Positions 51,001-58,352 of a stretch of 64,000 bases of DNA are shown here, piece after piece. The notes below the pieces were generated by a model. It did not search any database. It was not told where the DNA came from and saw only the letters and a list, made by a program, of their open reading frames with translations. Position 1 is the first letter of the stretch. Every line of letters starts with the position of its first letter. The DNA is from Ischnura elegans. Lineage: Eukaryota > Arthropoda > Insecta > Odonata > Coenagrionidae. The translations under genes and the position numbers were made by a program. The DNA is taken from NCBI RefSeq assembly GCF_921293095.1, contig NC_060254.1, forward strand, positions 4,712,001 through 4,776,000. Direction: 5' to 3'.

Positions 51001-54000
51001 GATATACGGTATACCCCATCGAGCCAACTATGTACACACACACTTACACCTCTCAAAATTGACAGCTGAGGACCGTAGAGTTCTTGCAGCATCAGGTGAG
51101 ACGTGCTGAGCGTTTGGCTCACATTCTTGCCAGCTGAACTCCCACCATCTTTATCCTTGATGGAGCAGTAGCCATCAATGGCAGCCTGATAATTTTTCTC
51201 CTCAAATTTCACCTGCCATAATAAAAATAAAAGTAATGATAACCAAGGAAAAGACCATCGTCCAGAAAGTCACTGAGGAATAAAACATCAGGTTCACACT
51301 CATTCCAACAGCACAACTGAATAAATAGCATAACAGAATAACATGACTTGAATAGAATAGCAAGAAAAATGTGGACAGATATGAAAGCACGTCACCCAAA
51401 CTCTCCAATTGCAAGGTACATAACGTACATAAGAAACGTACATAAAACGAGGAAGAGGCAGGAGAGAATTAACATTAATCTTCACAATAAACACATTGAA
51501 AAACTTAGAAATTACGTCAGCAGACTCCCGATTATCCGGCTACGGTTTATCCGGGTTCCGGATTATCCGTACATGTTTTCACTCTCGCTCAATTCTTCTG
51601 CGATCTTTATAAAAAAATAAAACTGAACATAAAATCACCAGAATCACTCCATTATAATATGTACCAGGATACACTGCAGTCATTATTTCCCTTCGTAAAA
51701 CGGAAGCAATCAGACCCAAGCTGCATTCACGGGAGCACCGTGTTCCTGTTTTCCAAGCCTCACAGAGTATGACCGCACTCCATGATCACGGACACATGTC
51801 CCGCAGCAGTTGCAACGCGGGCAACTTGTGCGAGACGCGACTACGTCGCATGGTGCCTGACAGTGTAGTTTCCGACGTCGAGCAGTGGTTTTGAAGCATT
51901 CGTGCAAACCACTTTTCTGTATCCGTGATCACACAGCCACGGATGTGTGGTTTTCGAAACCAGGCCTTAGATGGAGCATTAATAATACGAGTAAAACCAT
52001 GTTATCGCCACTAAAAAGACCACGAACTGGCAAAGAAAGCTCTCAATGAGTCCGTTAAGCACTCTTAAATAACAGAATAACTGCATAAATAATAATATAT
52101 TGTTTGTTTTACGTAAATTGTGAACACTACAAAACATTTAAGAGAAAGTTTTGATTATCCGTGTTTTCCGATTATTAGTGCCGTCCCTCCCCATCACATC
52201 ATTAGCCCATTCGGAGTGTATTAGGAAACAGCTGTATGGAATGTTTTCTACATCTTCCTTCATCAAAAATGTATGGACACCTTACAGTCAAATACCTGAT
52301 TGAAACTGATGGTGCAATAGCAGCCATACTAGACAGGCTTATCAGCACAAAAAATCATGGAAAATTTATAATGAAGGATATAATCGCATAACAAAATGTG
52401 AAACAATTGAGCATATAATCGCGTTACGCACACTGAAATTTTTTCAGGTACAAAAAGGTCACTCCTTCAAAATATTTTTCATTCTTTCCTACTCGTCAGC
52501 TTCATAATACGATCCTCTGAACATATGAAACCTCCCAAGATATTGCCGATGTGATCATCTTTTTTGACAATGAGTCAGTCAGTGTTTGCAGTTTTTTATA
52601 CATCGATATACAAGGTGAGACTGAGCAATAGCCGTTTATCTGTAGATATTCCTTAAACTATCTTACTACTAATGCTAAAATTCAGGCAATTGGTGCATTT
52701 TTAATTGCTTATAAGGGTACCAAACGAGCCATACTAGGAAGGAATCTGAGTGAGCCCAGATGAGAGGTTGAGCTAACATGGATTGCCACAGTTATACCGT
52801 ATAAGCGTGTGTAAGAGGCGCACCCCTATTTTGAGCATCAAAGCTATGAAGAAAAAAAATTTTGCAACATTTTTTAATACTATCCCGCGGTGTTGCAGAC
52901 GTATATTCGATAACTGTCGAAATTCCAGTACGCCTGGAATTTCGACAGTTATCGAATTTTCCTCTTTCAATATTAATTGAAAGAGGAAATTTTGATAACT
53001 GCGGCGGTAATAGTGGCATAAGAGAGAGTAGAAAGAGTTTCGATCCTCTCTTAGCATACGCCGTTGCTCTACGATGCTTGTCCTATTCACGAACAATTTT
53101 GTTTAAATGCTCTCGCAGGAGTACTGCAATAGAATTGCAGCCGTGAAAATTTTAAGGCAATACACGACAGGCACATAGCATGAACCTTCCCAAGAGCTTG
53201 GACAACAATCGGGGCAATCTCAGCGCCATATGATAATAACCACATCGTAAATTTAACGGAACCACACTCGGCCCTCCATCAGCCAATGCCTCTGCCGTTT
53301 TTTTTCCTTTCCGAGACCCCACAGGAAAATAGGAAAACATCAAGTTACAGGGGAACAATCGAAACGTGTTTCATCCCTTCCCCGTCTCACCAACTGACCT
53401 TGATCGATCTCCCAGTTTATGGAGGCCAAAAGGCCAAAGGTGAGTCATCTACTGAGCCTGAAGATACCTCGATAGCTTTCAATAATTGAATGACACTCAC
53501 GAGGTTCAAAAAAAGAAAGAGATCTAACGCGACGCATATCTGACAGAATTTAAGTTTTTTAAGCTCTAATTGTTTGACACAAAGATTTATAGTTACAACA
53601 AGACTACTAATATTCAAAATACAGGTGGTCCTCGACTTTCGTACACTCGACTTTCGTACAATCGCCACTTTCGTACGTCCAAAAGTGACACCTTTTACTC
53701 GACTTTCGTACGCTAAATTCGGACTTTCGAATGCTGGTCTGTAATTTTTTTAAAATTCCCGCTATGTTTATTGCGCATCCCAACATTCAATTGTTTCAAA
53801 TTGCAGTATCGGCAGTATATGCGAACAATATGAACGTATATAATGAAGGGAATTGTTGGTAATTGACTCTGATCTAGGTGATTTATTTGGGAGAGAGACT
53901 GCCTGCTATAGGCTCCTTTATCAAGAGAAGAGGAAAGCCTTCATTGAAGATATTTTTCAAAAGACGTTGACTAGACATCATCGAATAGCTTTCAATAAAA

Positions 54001-57000
54001 CTAGTAAGACCTTCTTTCTAATTGTGTTTTTCCGTTTGAGTGCTGTTTAATTCATGTAAACCCTCAGCAACGATATTGCACGACATATCACCCGAATTCC
54101 GTTTGTCTTTTGTCTTTTTTGAATAACATGCGGAACATACGCGATCACGAATGTCACCTGCCAAACATCGAATTTTGGTGTAAAAATTAAAAGGTATCCA
54201 GAGTGCGGGTTCAACGAATACATTTTTTTATGCTACTTGATACGTCCTTTTATTTATAGTGGACGTAATAAGTGGAATGTCAACTTAAACGCCAAGAGGA
54301 AGTTTCACTCGATAGCCAACGGAGTTCTTGTTTTTTAAACTTATATTTGCATTTTCTGCGTATTTTCGAAATAAATTATATGATTTGAGGAGTTTTATTA
54401 ATATATTATTAAAATTAAGTCAATTGAAATGAATTCCGTGAAAAAAAAGTTTTAATACGTAAATTCCGCTCTTTTGGAACGTAACCCCTAATTAGTATGG
54501 AAGTCAATGGTTCGACTTTCGTACAATTCGACTTTCGTACAAGTTTTCGGGAACGCATTGTGTACGAAAGTCGGGGACCGCCTGTAGTCCAAACAGGACA
54601 ATTTCGGAAGAAACAAGAGTAGCATAAGCGCATTCAAACAAGACGAGACGGACTGGAAACTTCAGGCAACGCAAACTGCGTATATCATATTGCTGCGCCT
54701 TCGCCCCTTTGCTTTGAAGACAACGACGTCACATGCAAGATCGGACGTGTTCTTCCCGTGCTCCTTCACTCATAGCCTCGTAGCTTGAAATACGGAGGGG
54801 AGGGAGCACGCGCGCTCCTTCCCCTCCGTATTTCGTTGCTTGCTTCGAAGACAGAGGGATCGCGCTCCTTCCCCTGGACCTCTCCTTCCGCGCTCCTCAC
54901 TTATAAGCATTCCTGATTTCTTCCATCCACAATTTAGTCCAACAATGAACACACTCGTTCGAATTTTTTAAAGCGCAGGTTTTGATACCAATATAATTTT
55001 CAGTTGCAATAATCCTCATATTAGCGTCTGCAGATGATTTTTGAAAAATCATGTGCTCAGCGTAATGGCAAGACAGATGCTGACTATTAACCAGGTATGT
55101 CCTTCAACACTACGCGTTTCTCTACGTTTGATAAGCGATTACTATGGGCAGTATAAATGCCGTGGGATGCCCACTCGTGGCAGTAAATTTTGCGTGCCCT
55201 CCGGAGCGAAAAACCATGCGCGATCTTCCATGTTCACCTCAGGGGTACCGACGTGACGGCGTAATGCTTACAAGAAATTCAAACAGGAGCATTTTAAAAA
55301 TACGTTACTAAGGGAGTAACTCCCCTGCCTGCCGCTTGTTTTTGACCTAGGGATTCAGATGACCGACTCACACTGAAAACCAAGGCCACTCAGTTCCCCT
55401 TAGACTTGCGACCGGTGAAGGGGAGGGGGGGGGGGGGGGGAGGATATGAAGTTTGTGTAAGAGGCGCACCCTCATTTTCAGCTGCAATTTCTGGGAAAAA
55501 AGGTGCGCCTCTTACACGCACTTATACGGTATTTCGATTAATTTGACTGTACAGCAAAATATACTTCTAGTGCAACAATACACCCCCGCAATACGAAGTG
55601 GGGAATGGAAGTGAATAACCGTGAAAAGCTATTGCACACAACTCAATCACACATACAGACATGATTTGGAGTGAAATAATTAATGAATGCCATTTCAAGC
55701 TCCCAAGTATGTTTGCAAAGGCAGTGCTTAATTTCAATGTTCCCCTACTCGGGTAGTCATCCCACCACAGGGATGGAATACATTCTCCATTTATTTTTCA
55801 TTTTTAGCAATTGCCATAGCGAAGGAAACATTCATGAACAGGAAAGAGAGCATCATTACGTATGAGTAAAAAGAAAAGTCTAGCGAAGGGAGCACAGCAC
55901 AATTCAGAGCCAAAGCATGGTCTACACTTGGGAAGGAGGAAAGGAAAAGACCTGAGGGATTTGGGTTCAGGGGAGAACTGAGACGATGATGCTGACGAAG
56001 ATTGACCACAAAGTGCTGGACATGGGGGTGAGGAGAGAAAGCTTAAGATACGGAGGAGATGGAAGGGGTAGATGTAGGGAGTACTGAGCAGGGAGGGGAT
56101 GTTGAAAACAGCGTTAGATTAGGGGAGAGTGTTAGACAAGCAAGAAAGGGGAAGAAAGAGATTAGGATTAATCGCTGGAATGAAATAAAGTAGGCCTCGT
56201 AGAGAAGCGGAGAGGGAAGTCGAACTTGGGATGGGACTTGCCACGCTATTCTCATATTGATCCATGTTGTACAGTAGACTCTCGTTAATATGAACATCGT
56301 TATTACAAAGTTCTTGTTATTACGAAGCAAGTCGTTGGTCCCGACGAAAAGGCCTACCCAATCTAATGTAAAATAAAAATTAATAAGAAATCTTCATTAT
56401 TTTGAAAATACGAATCTGATCCGGTCCTGGCAATTACAAAATGAACTTTATTACGAAGTTCCACTAGTAGTAGGCAACGGCATTTAGGTGGAAATAGACT
56501 ACGCTACTTTATCATCATTGCACTACATTTAAATTCTCCTTGTGCATTGTGCCCAAGAGCGTCAATTATGGTACTTCATTCAGTAGGAGATATGTACTTC
56601 AGTATGCACGCAACATCAGATACTAAGCTTCATTCCTGTGGAATTATGGTGACCCACTCATTAATGCTCGCAAATTGGACGTCCAGTTAGTCCTCTTCCT
56701 ACGCACATTGGATTTATGAACTTTCAGAGATATGACGTTTAAAAAAATTCAAGAGTGCCCAAAATTTAAAATTTGGTGCCTATGGAGTTCGCCGATGCGA
56801 CACGACATGATGTACAGGAACTCGCACTTTGGGCTGAACAAAGTATCATTTAATCTGGTTTGAAGTCAGGAACTGTTCAGCGCTTCGCCCGTTCTTTCTT
56901 CCCGCACAAAGCGAATTTTTTCGGCACCGGCTACATTGCAAGCTAGATCAGTTGGTCACAATCGTGAGTTAACGCACGATTGTGATGCAGTGTTGCATTC

Positions 57001-57549
57001 TGCAAGATCTCTCGATGCCTTGTATAGGTTTATCAACTTAAAGAGCAAGGTCTCGGAACGCATCTTCTTCGTATATCGAGGACTTGTGCATAATTTAATC
57101 GCGTACATTACACACTTGACTCTGAAGATTATAAGTTTAGGAGATTGAAGAGACAAGAAATTTTGACAAAGTATGTTTTTTTTTATTCGATGATTCCTAA
57201 AAGAAACATTCATACGAACTTCGTTATTACGAACCTCTGCTTTTTCAGTCCCGTGAATGTCGTAATAACGAGAGTCTTCTGTAGTCTACATAAAATGGAA
57301 TAGCTAGAATACTTTACTAGATAACCGAGTATCAGATAAAAATTTAATAAATTTGAGTCATCTAAACTATTTAATTGAGTGGCACAATAGGTATGGAGAC
57401 CAGTAAAAAGGATGCACTAACCTTCTCAGCTTGCTTCACCGTTCTCGTCTCACTGATCAAAGGTGAGGCCATGGCCAGATGTTCCCTTATCTTGTCAATC
57501 ATCAGCTTGGCAGAAATTTGTTTGGCTTGCTTTTTTGTGCGAGCCTTCC
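27024..57549 (-). CDS. dsRBD gene, exons for C-terminal two domains (R2D2/Loqs/PRKRA-like)
   Basis: Six minus-strand exons with good splice sites and matching phases: 57422-57549, 51048-51212, 42856-42946, 33291-33322, 32549-32620, and 27041 down to the stop at 27024. In order they encode the end of a dsRBD (GKARTKKQAKQISAKLMIDK), a linker of about 70 residues, and a whole terminal dsRBD. That domain has helix TPKETLEKFAEGNDLPLDYM, strands SLAEYLLVVPRVSF, loop GEGAT, and a final helix. This is the layout of TARBP2, PRKRA and Loquacious, whose last domain mediates protein-protein contact; R2D2 also fits. The N-terminal exons lie beyond 57.55 kb and were not found. Introns of 7-9 kb are filled with LINEs and TIR elements. 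One in-frame TAG (32585-32587) means a pseudogene, truncation or recoding. The gene call is firm for the first three exons and weaker for the last. Confidence 0.7.
27060..28060. other. intronic, no feature
   Basis: AT-rich sequence inside the last dsRBD intron. It includes a G-rich patch (27575-27590). No transposon ends or coding were seen. Confidence 0.35.
28237..28497 (-). pseudogene. LINE-1 ORF2 C-terminus after frameshift
   Basis: The shifted frame reads TYPIRSTIHSHDTR, GVKLFNKLPSKARSV and LYSIHEYFELDFSS before TAA. This matches in order the C-terminus of LINE-2 ORF2 (GIKLFNKLPKEIKN ... YYSVDEYLGDEF), so it is the true end of ORF2 lost by an indel near 28500. Confidence 0.75.
28498..31061 (-). 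CDS. LINE-1 ORF2: endonuclease and reverse transcriptase
   Basis: The frame continues from the ORF1 stop without an ATG before the endonuclease. APE-type endonuclease motifs: LNVQCLRNK, SEHW, GADLNID and DHMAI. Reverse transcriptase motifs: SYRPITI, FRPGKSTELA, DLTSAFDCVNH, VPQGSVLGPLLFL and the catalytic YADD (MIYADDTTL). The frame ends at a TAG (28497-28499), but a shifted frame continues with the conserved C-terminus (GVKLFNKLPSKARSV ... YSIHEYFEL) to a TAA at 28237-28239. So a one-base indel truncates it. ORF2 makes the nick and copies the RNA at the target. Confidence 0.85.
31058..31064 (-). promoter_or_regulatory. candidate stop-codon readthrough site
   Basis: The ORF1 stop and what follows read TGA CTA G on the minus strand, the known efficient readthrough context UGA-CUAG. 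ORF2 continues in the same frame with no intervening stop. Confidence 0.65.
31062..32171 (-). CDS. LINE-1 ORF1: PHD finger plus SGNH esterase
   Basis: 369 residues from an ATG in good context (CCAAGATGG) to a TGA at 31062-31064. Residues about 23-67 form a Cys/His-rich PHD-like finger (CAICHKKV, CKSC, FHNNC, WSCLAC). A coiled-coil-like stretch follows at about 80-120. The C-terminal half is an SGNH hydrolase/esterase with SDSHGRG, then GTND, and a final RHGLHLN histidine. ORF1 proteins of CR1 LINEs bind RNA and assemble the ribonucleoprotein; the esterase role is not settled. The stop is followed by CTA G and the same frame continues into ORF2. Confidence 0.85.
   Translation of the reverse strand: MAPSGTYSNVLGTGKILVNSIKCAICHKKVVNGVNCKSCKSSFHNNCANVPNINVSSFENTWSCLACSLHTVQDENVSLLRNLASKEALISQLLHDMSVLREKIKNLEIQLHILNKNQHASRPVVAAKSPVEMDDEWIQQGNWRVNSTRKTAPSPPLLPLRNKFELLNQLPENSDVQHCEDHLVPVPPKNVNKCLHRVKRKLKSILLYSDSHGRGISAKIAATEDSKVYNTCGVVMPNAGIKEITNSCEKISHNLTKNDHIIIMAGTNDVYLNKGKVVVHTMSNLMSKLSNTNVIIANIPHRHDLPATSCINVETKKVNEDLLKLSTNFDHVTMIDTNSLDRSFYTRHGLHLNSKGKNHLCSEIIKCVL
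32549..32620 (-). CDS. dsRBD gene exon with in-frame TAG
   Basis: 72 bases between TTCAAGCAG and GTAAGTTC, phase 0. It encodes VPRVSFGEGAT, a TAG at 32585-32587, then EELVQDAKITDW. The residues after the TAG still look like the last helix of a dsRBD, so the stop appears recent, tolerated, or a sequence error. Confidence 0.65.
33291..33322 (-). CDS. dsRBD gene micro-exon (32 bp)
   Basis: It lies between a pyrimidine-rich tract ending ACTTGAAG and a GTACGT donor. It enters in phase 1 and leaves in phase 0, which exactly bridges the exons at 42.9 and 32.6 kb. It adds LSTSLAEYLLV, the middle strand of the terminal dsRBD. The spliced length matches the same segment of human TARBP2 to within one residue. 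Confidence 0.6.
34040..34106 (-). CDS. possible short first exon
   Basis: An ATG (34104-34106) opens MASNTPKGQVTPNNVFPPT and meets a TGA at the GTAAGT donor. If the alternative GTGAGG donor is used, the stop is avoided. It could be a 5' exon of an unknown minus-strand transcript, or part of the neighbouring hAT relic. Weak evidence. Confidence 0.2.
34212..35667 (-). pseudogene. hAT transposase, degraded, BED finger
   Basis: It starts at an ATG (35665-35667, MADALSEEN). The first exon ends CWKNFQ|GTAACC. A short intron follows, with acceptor GGACAG before VVLDSQTRKPLGYVRC. The two exons form a BED-type zinc finger (C..C then MKRHKC). Then come the hAT core MTMDLWTDNYRK, VTFVTDQGSNIKK with a catalytic Asp, LPCLAHCLNTVLRH, and DVDTRWSSIYTML. 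Frameshifts occur near 34940 and 34620. The C-terminal dimerisation (hATC) part is missing. The closest types are Hermes/ZBED-like. It sits in an intron of the dsRBD gene. Confidence 0.85.
35668..36230 (-). mobile_element. hAT 5' region and right terminal end
   Basis: Upstream of the hAT transposase. The minus strand starting near 36227 reads TAGAGGCGCGCAAAAGCCG, a typical hAT terminus, followed by GC-rich CTCCCG/CGCTCCC repeats. The opposite end was not found, so the copy is probably truncated. A perfect hairpin CGGATAGCACATA-C-TATGTGCTATCCG lies at 36051-36077. Confidence 0.5.
36309..36469 (+). CDS. possible exon, unidentified
   Basis: After TATTTTACAG the frame reads GGKNERNNAKQIIDDIESVM, SKIDILLGYFFGS and WEGKDSCAKHIFKD to a TAA. 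The same frame is open again beyond the stop to about 36600 (YDLLMDVELHKRLHQNLYKQ). The codons look protein-like and the acceptor is reasonable. I do not recognise it. It may be a terminal exon or an old transposon gene. Confidence 0.3.
36610..37980. other. intronic, no clear feature
   Basis: No coding supported. About 37765-37855 has a weak tRNA-like look (TGGACTGCAAGTCCA followed by GATTCCGAGTCC) but no consensus promoter boxes. Confidence 0.35.
38057..39064 (+). CDS. LINE-2 ORF1: PHD finger and RRM-like domain
   Basis: 335 residues from the ATG at 38057 (CAAGATGG context) to the TAG at 39062-39064. An N-terminal PHD-like finger spans about residues 8-60 (CALC, CEYGC, FHLGC, YRCKKC). It is followed by a short coiled coil (IESQKNEIVSLKNEL), a basic Ser/Thr-rich linker (KSRRRRK), and a C-terminal region with THLHVWRFLP, YASFRVSV and DVWPEGVVVDRYFF, resembling the RRM-like domain of insect LINE ORF1 proteins. 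A run of seven Ts just before its end is a candidate -1 frameshift site into ORF2. Confidence 0.8.
   Translation: MADSELACALCSEVIGENQTFLSCEYGCNDIFHLGCVGVSKSLANSVINSENFLYRCKKCVTSPPCDSPPCDSLSQIHKRQEDMFKLILKLQFNVSCCVELIESQKNEIVSLKNELRSKVDSSNSSTYANKVVCAQELSTFKPVPAVHPPANPVQKSSSMIRVDYSKNPQQTTKLRNVTKHVTFVPKTVSIDSNASKDVNLVKIDPTRETPDNGDSYTVVKSRRRRKTPLAVGTKPPSVCTLSAVPRKTHLHVWRFLPETTIENVSDFVVKVVPGSSSKDLDIEQLKVRDNKYASFRVSVSPDIGNVLIDNDVWPEGVVVDRYFFRNATKNPLPG
38992..41919 (+). CDS. LINE-2 ORF2: endonuclease and reverse transcriptase
   Basis: The frame is open from 38992, after a TGA at 38989-38991, and overlaps ORF1 by 73 bases in the -1 frame. There is no ATG before the endonuclease. Endonuclease motifs: LNIQCIRNK, SEHW, TGDFHCN and SDHLPL. 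Reverse transcriptase motifs: NYRPIALQNAFSKIFEK, FTKGKSTVTA, FYDFTKAFDLVNH, VPQGSTLGPLLFLLYANDL and the catalytic LYADDTTVIV. The C-terminus ends YYSVDEYLGDEF. All catalytic residues are present and nothing interrupts about 970 codons. The enzyme nicks target DNA and reverse-transcribes its own RNA. Expression probably depends on frameshifting from ORF1. Confidence 0.9.
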   Translation, partial: RVARRCSGGQIFFSECNKESPSRIVDSQIKVLHLNIQCIRNKLLELEVLASDYKPDVICLSEHWLNQEEICAIKLPGYRTVDVFCRINYKNGGVIILLEESLCHTPVKCTNFPRSTDKIFEYCIVEIMKDECKFIVVSLYRSPSTYFRVFLDKFQRLIEEIHKCNRYSKIIITGDFHCNLLHNTKDKTDFLNILAAFDIKITNFAPTRVTHSTQTVIDNILTNIDLKDVSTQVTHEHISDHLPLIATFRYNANPEAKCQIKRNFSDQNMSHFLLSLNSQDWSEVFNAKSFEESFHSFYSVYLHHVNVSFPMETRKIHSFRQKKSWITNDIKFYSSLLKKLAYETKLSGSSKSKDHYKLMKKQYRLLLSKAKKTYNDATLSKATNKTKAAWKIINSAKNKDENYVLPSSQFTSSEKSKCMYDLADAFNKHFSLLPDTSDVSPGTNSAAFKAPSIFMMPSNEIELKSVIANSCQYSYSSGVDEIPGNVIYLSYDMIKSPFLHLVNESLRLGIFPNSLKVSKIVPSYKNKGNTDDLNNYRPIALQNAFSKIFEKIVYSRFVSFLDKHKLLSSNQHGFTKGKSTVTAIAHAIDKILVSIDNRNETMALFYDFTKAFDLVNHDQLLIKLYRLGIRGTPHQWIKSYLHNRSQVVTIKFDGVKYTPTARHSTVGVPQGSTLGPLLFLLYANDLSSSLSCNQNNTPVLYADDTTVIVSSNSEQSLIDQAQLISNEISKWSKDNFLIINPNKSNLMHFKTSGPRSENISVSLNSKPIDQVDNCKFLGIHLDYKMSWADHIVYISGKLSSTCYLLRQLSSTVERKTLLNLYYSDFYSHVTYSVIFWGSTYKSIKIFCLQKRAMRIIAHKGYRSPSRPIFKELLVLPIPCVYILSTIMYIKNNLKNFTFNNSVHSHNTRSQSDIHHNFVRTRVTKMGPTEMGIKLFNKLPKEIKNVNNSNLFKAKLKKLLLAKMYYSVDEYLGDEF
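39025..39031 (+). promoter_or_regulatory. candidate -1 ribosomal frameshift site
   Basis: Heptamer T-TTT-TTT. In the ORF1 frame the codons are TAT TTT TTT CGG; slipping back one base gives TTT TTT TCG, which is exactly the ORF2 frame. It fits the X-XXY-YYZ rule and lies inside the 73-base overlap. Confidence 0.6.
42856..42946 (-). CDS. dsRBD gene exon: first helix of terminal dsRBD
   Basis: 91 bases between TGCTTTCAG and GTAAGTG. Enters in phase 0 and leaves in phase 1. It encodes HTPKETLEKFAEGNDLPLDY, the first helix and strand of a dsRBD, comparable to the first helix of the domain at 12.6 kb. Confidence 0.75.
42950..46800. other. intronic, mostly unassigned
   Basis: A solo transposon end lies at about 45318-45382, with TTACGTAAGT/TACGTAACTCGGGGGATG repeats like a pogo-type terminus; its partner was not found. 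Inverted GGGTAACTGG/CCCAGTTACC-type motifs at 43535 and 43765 hint at a MITE. No exon was recognised. Confidence 0.35.
48074..49886 (+). mobile_element. inner 1813-bp pogo-like element
   Basis: An uninterrupted copy of the same family as the outer element, opposite orientation, flanked by TA (48072-48073, 49887-49888). Ends CCGTATATCTCCGAATATAG. It carries a decayed transposase N-terminus at 48998-49230 and poly-C/G tracts near the ends. Confidence 0.9.
48998..49230 (+). pseudogene. pogo/Tigger transposase N-terminal remnant
   Basis: The first frame reads RRSFDANLKIAVAEYAVNHS, as in the psq/CENP-B helix-turn-helix that starts Tigger transposases. After a frameshift near 49105 it continues SRCGRFKELEENIVEFVRKC and ALCVTYAMIRDEALKI, the second HTH (Tc5-type). 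The catalytic DDE domain is absent. The mirrored copy lies at about 47430-47700 on the minus strand. Confidence 0.65.
51048..51212 (-). CDS. dsRBD gene exon: inter-domain linker
   Basis: 165 bases (55 codons) from a TTATGGCAG acceptor to a GTAAGT donor, phase 0 at both ends. It encodes VKFEEKNYQAAIDGYCSIKD ... HLMLQELYGPQLSILRG. There is no recognised domain. Its position and its pattern of hydrophobic residues resemble the region between the dsRBDs and the C-terminal domain of R2D2/TARBP2-type proteins. Confidence 0.75.
51220..52790. other. intronic, no gene
   Basis: GATTATCCG-type repeats at 51530-51580 and 52150-52170 suggest a worn pogo-like element whose ends do not pair clearly. 51700-51960 is GC-richer with short repeats (CACGGAT, GCAGCAG). 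No exon was seen. Confidence 0.35.
53622..54584. mobile_element. pogo-like MITE with TTTCGTAC repeats
   Basis: Ends CAGGTGGTCCTCGACTTTCG and, inverted, CAGGCGGTCCCCGACTTTCG, flanked by TA (53620-53621, 54585-54586). Multiple CGACTTTCGTAC repeats lie near both ends. It is 963 bp and noncoding. Confidence 0.8.
54787..54834. repeat. strong 21-bp-arm hairpin
   Basis: Arms 54787-54807 (GAAATACGGAGGGGAGGGAG...) and 54814-54834 pair with one mismatch around a 6-base loop ACGCGC. It lies in a GC-rich, purine/pyrimidine-skewed patch. Confidence 0.7.
56272..57281. mobile_element. pogo-like MITE (1010 bp)
   Basis: Ends CAGTAGACTCTCGTTA and, inverted, CAGAAGACTCTCGTTA, with TA on both sides (56270-56271, 57282-57283). 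Subterminal ATTACGAA repeats. The interior has no transposase. It lies in the intron just downstream of the 57.5-kb dsRBD exon. Confidence 0.8.
57422..57549 (-). CDS. dsRBD gene exon: end of second dsRBD
   Basis: 128 bases between a CTTCCAG acceptor and a GTTAGT donor, entering in phase 1 and leaving in phase 0. It encodes ARTKKQAKQISAKLMIDKIR, matching the G-x-x-(S/T)KK-x-AK loop and last helix of a dsRBD, then a linker. The intron before the KK loop is at the same place and phase as in the gene at 12.4 kb. Confidence 0.8.
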
Positions 57550-57839
57550 CTGGAAGCAAAATCATAATTCCATGACTTTTACACTCAAACATCATCATCA
57601 TAACAAACATCCGTTCCACAAAACACCTCTGCACAGCAAATATACATCATGGCCCCAATCACCCTCTCATGAACCACACCTCTTCCCAAAAAGCATTTCT
57701 GTGCATAAAAATTAATTGGTGGCACACACAAGATTTTTCACCTGTTTAGAACAAAATACATAGCAAGATTTGGTCACTGACATTCCCAATTATGCCATCA
57801 CAGAGCACAATGCCGAAGAGTAGCTAAAGAAATATGAAA

Positions 57840-58352
57840 CGAACGATATGATACATTAATGCGAACAACCTTATTACCAAGTTTTCATTATTAGTACAGT
57901 CTGAACAAAGTATCAATTAATCCATCATGAATTTAAGAACTGTTCAGCATTTCACCCATTTTTCCTTCCCCACTGATGGCAAATTTTTTTCGGCTCCAGC
58001 CACGTCGCACGAGCAGCTAGATCAGTTTGTCACCATCATGAGTCTATGCAAAATTGTATTGCAGTGTTGCATTATGCAGGTTAACCAAACTTTTCAATGC
58101 CTTGCATAGGTTAATCCATTTATGAACAAGGTCTCGGAACAGACTTTGTGCGAAATTCAGTCGTCTAATTTTAAACACTTGGCTCTTAAGCTATTCCGCA
58201 GTGCAACTATAAGTACGGGATATTAAAGAGACAAGGAATTTTGGCACAGTATGTTTCTTTGAGATGATTCCTGAAAGAATCATAATTACAAACTCCATTA
58301 TTACGCACCTATGGTTATCGGTCCCACGAACTTTGTAACAAAGAAAGTCTCC
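57840..58352. repeat. diverged copy of the 56.3-kb MITE
   Basis: It matches 56835-57280 in order (CTGAACAAAGTATCA, AACTGTTCAGC, GCTAGATCAGTT, AAGGTCTCGGAAC) with many substitutions and a worn left end. It lies on the other side of the 57.5-kb dsRBD exon. Confidence 0.65.

Larger units (their letters stand above)
46802..51009 (-). mobile_element. outer 1.8-kb pogo-like element, split by insertion
   Basis: The ends CCGTATATCTCCGAATATAG are inverted and flanked by TA (46800-46801, 51010-51011). The element is cut in two (46802-47984 and 50370-51009) by the element at 47985-50367. Joined, its 1.82 kb is the reverse complement of the inner copy at 48074-49886. Poly-G/C tracts sit just inside both ends. 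It encodes only a remnant of a transposase HTH domain (about 47430-47700). Confidence 0.85.
52797..55529. mobile_element. TIR element, GTGTAAGAGGCGCACC family
   Basis: Ends CCGTATAAGCGTGTGTAAGA and, inverted, CCGTATAAGTGCGTGTAAGA, flanked by TA (52795-52796, 55530-55531). The left part matches the right part of the element at 58661-62920 in reverse. It has been enlarged by other insertions, including the MITE at 53622. Its right end also looks like an 80-bp mini-element with GTGTAAGAGGCGCACC at both edges (55457-55525). No transposase. Confidence 0.7.
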
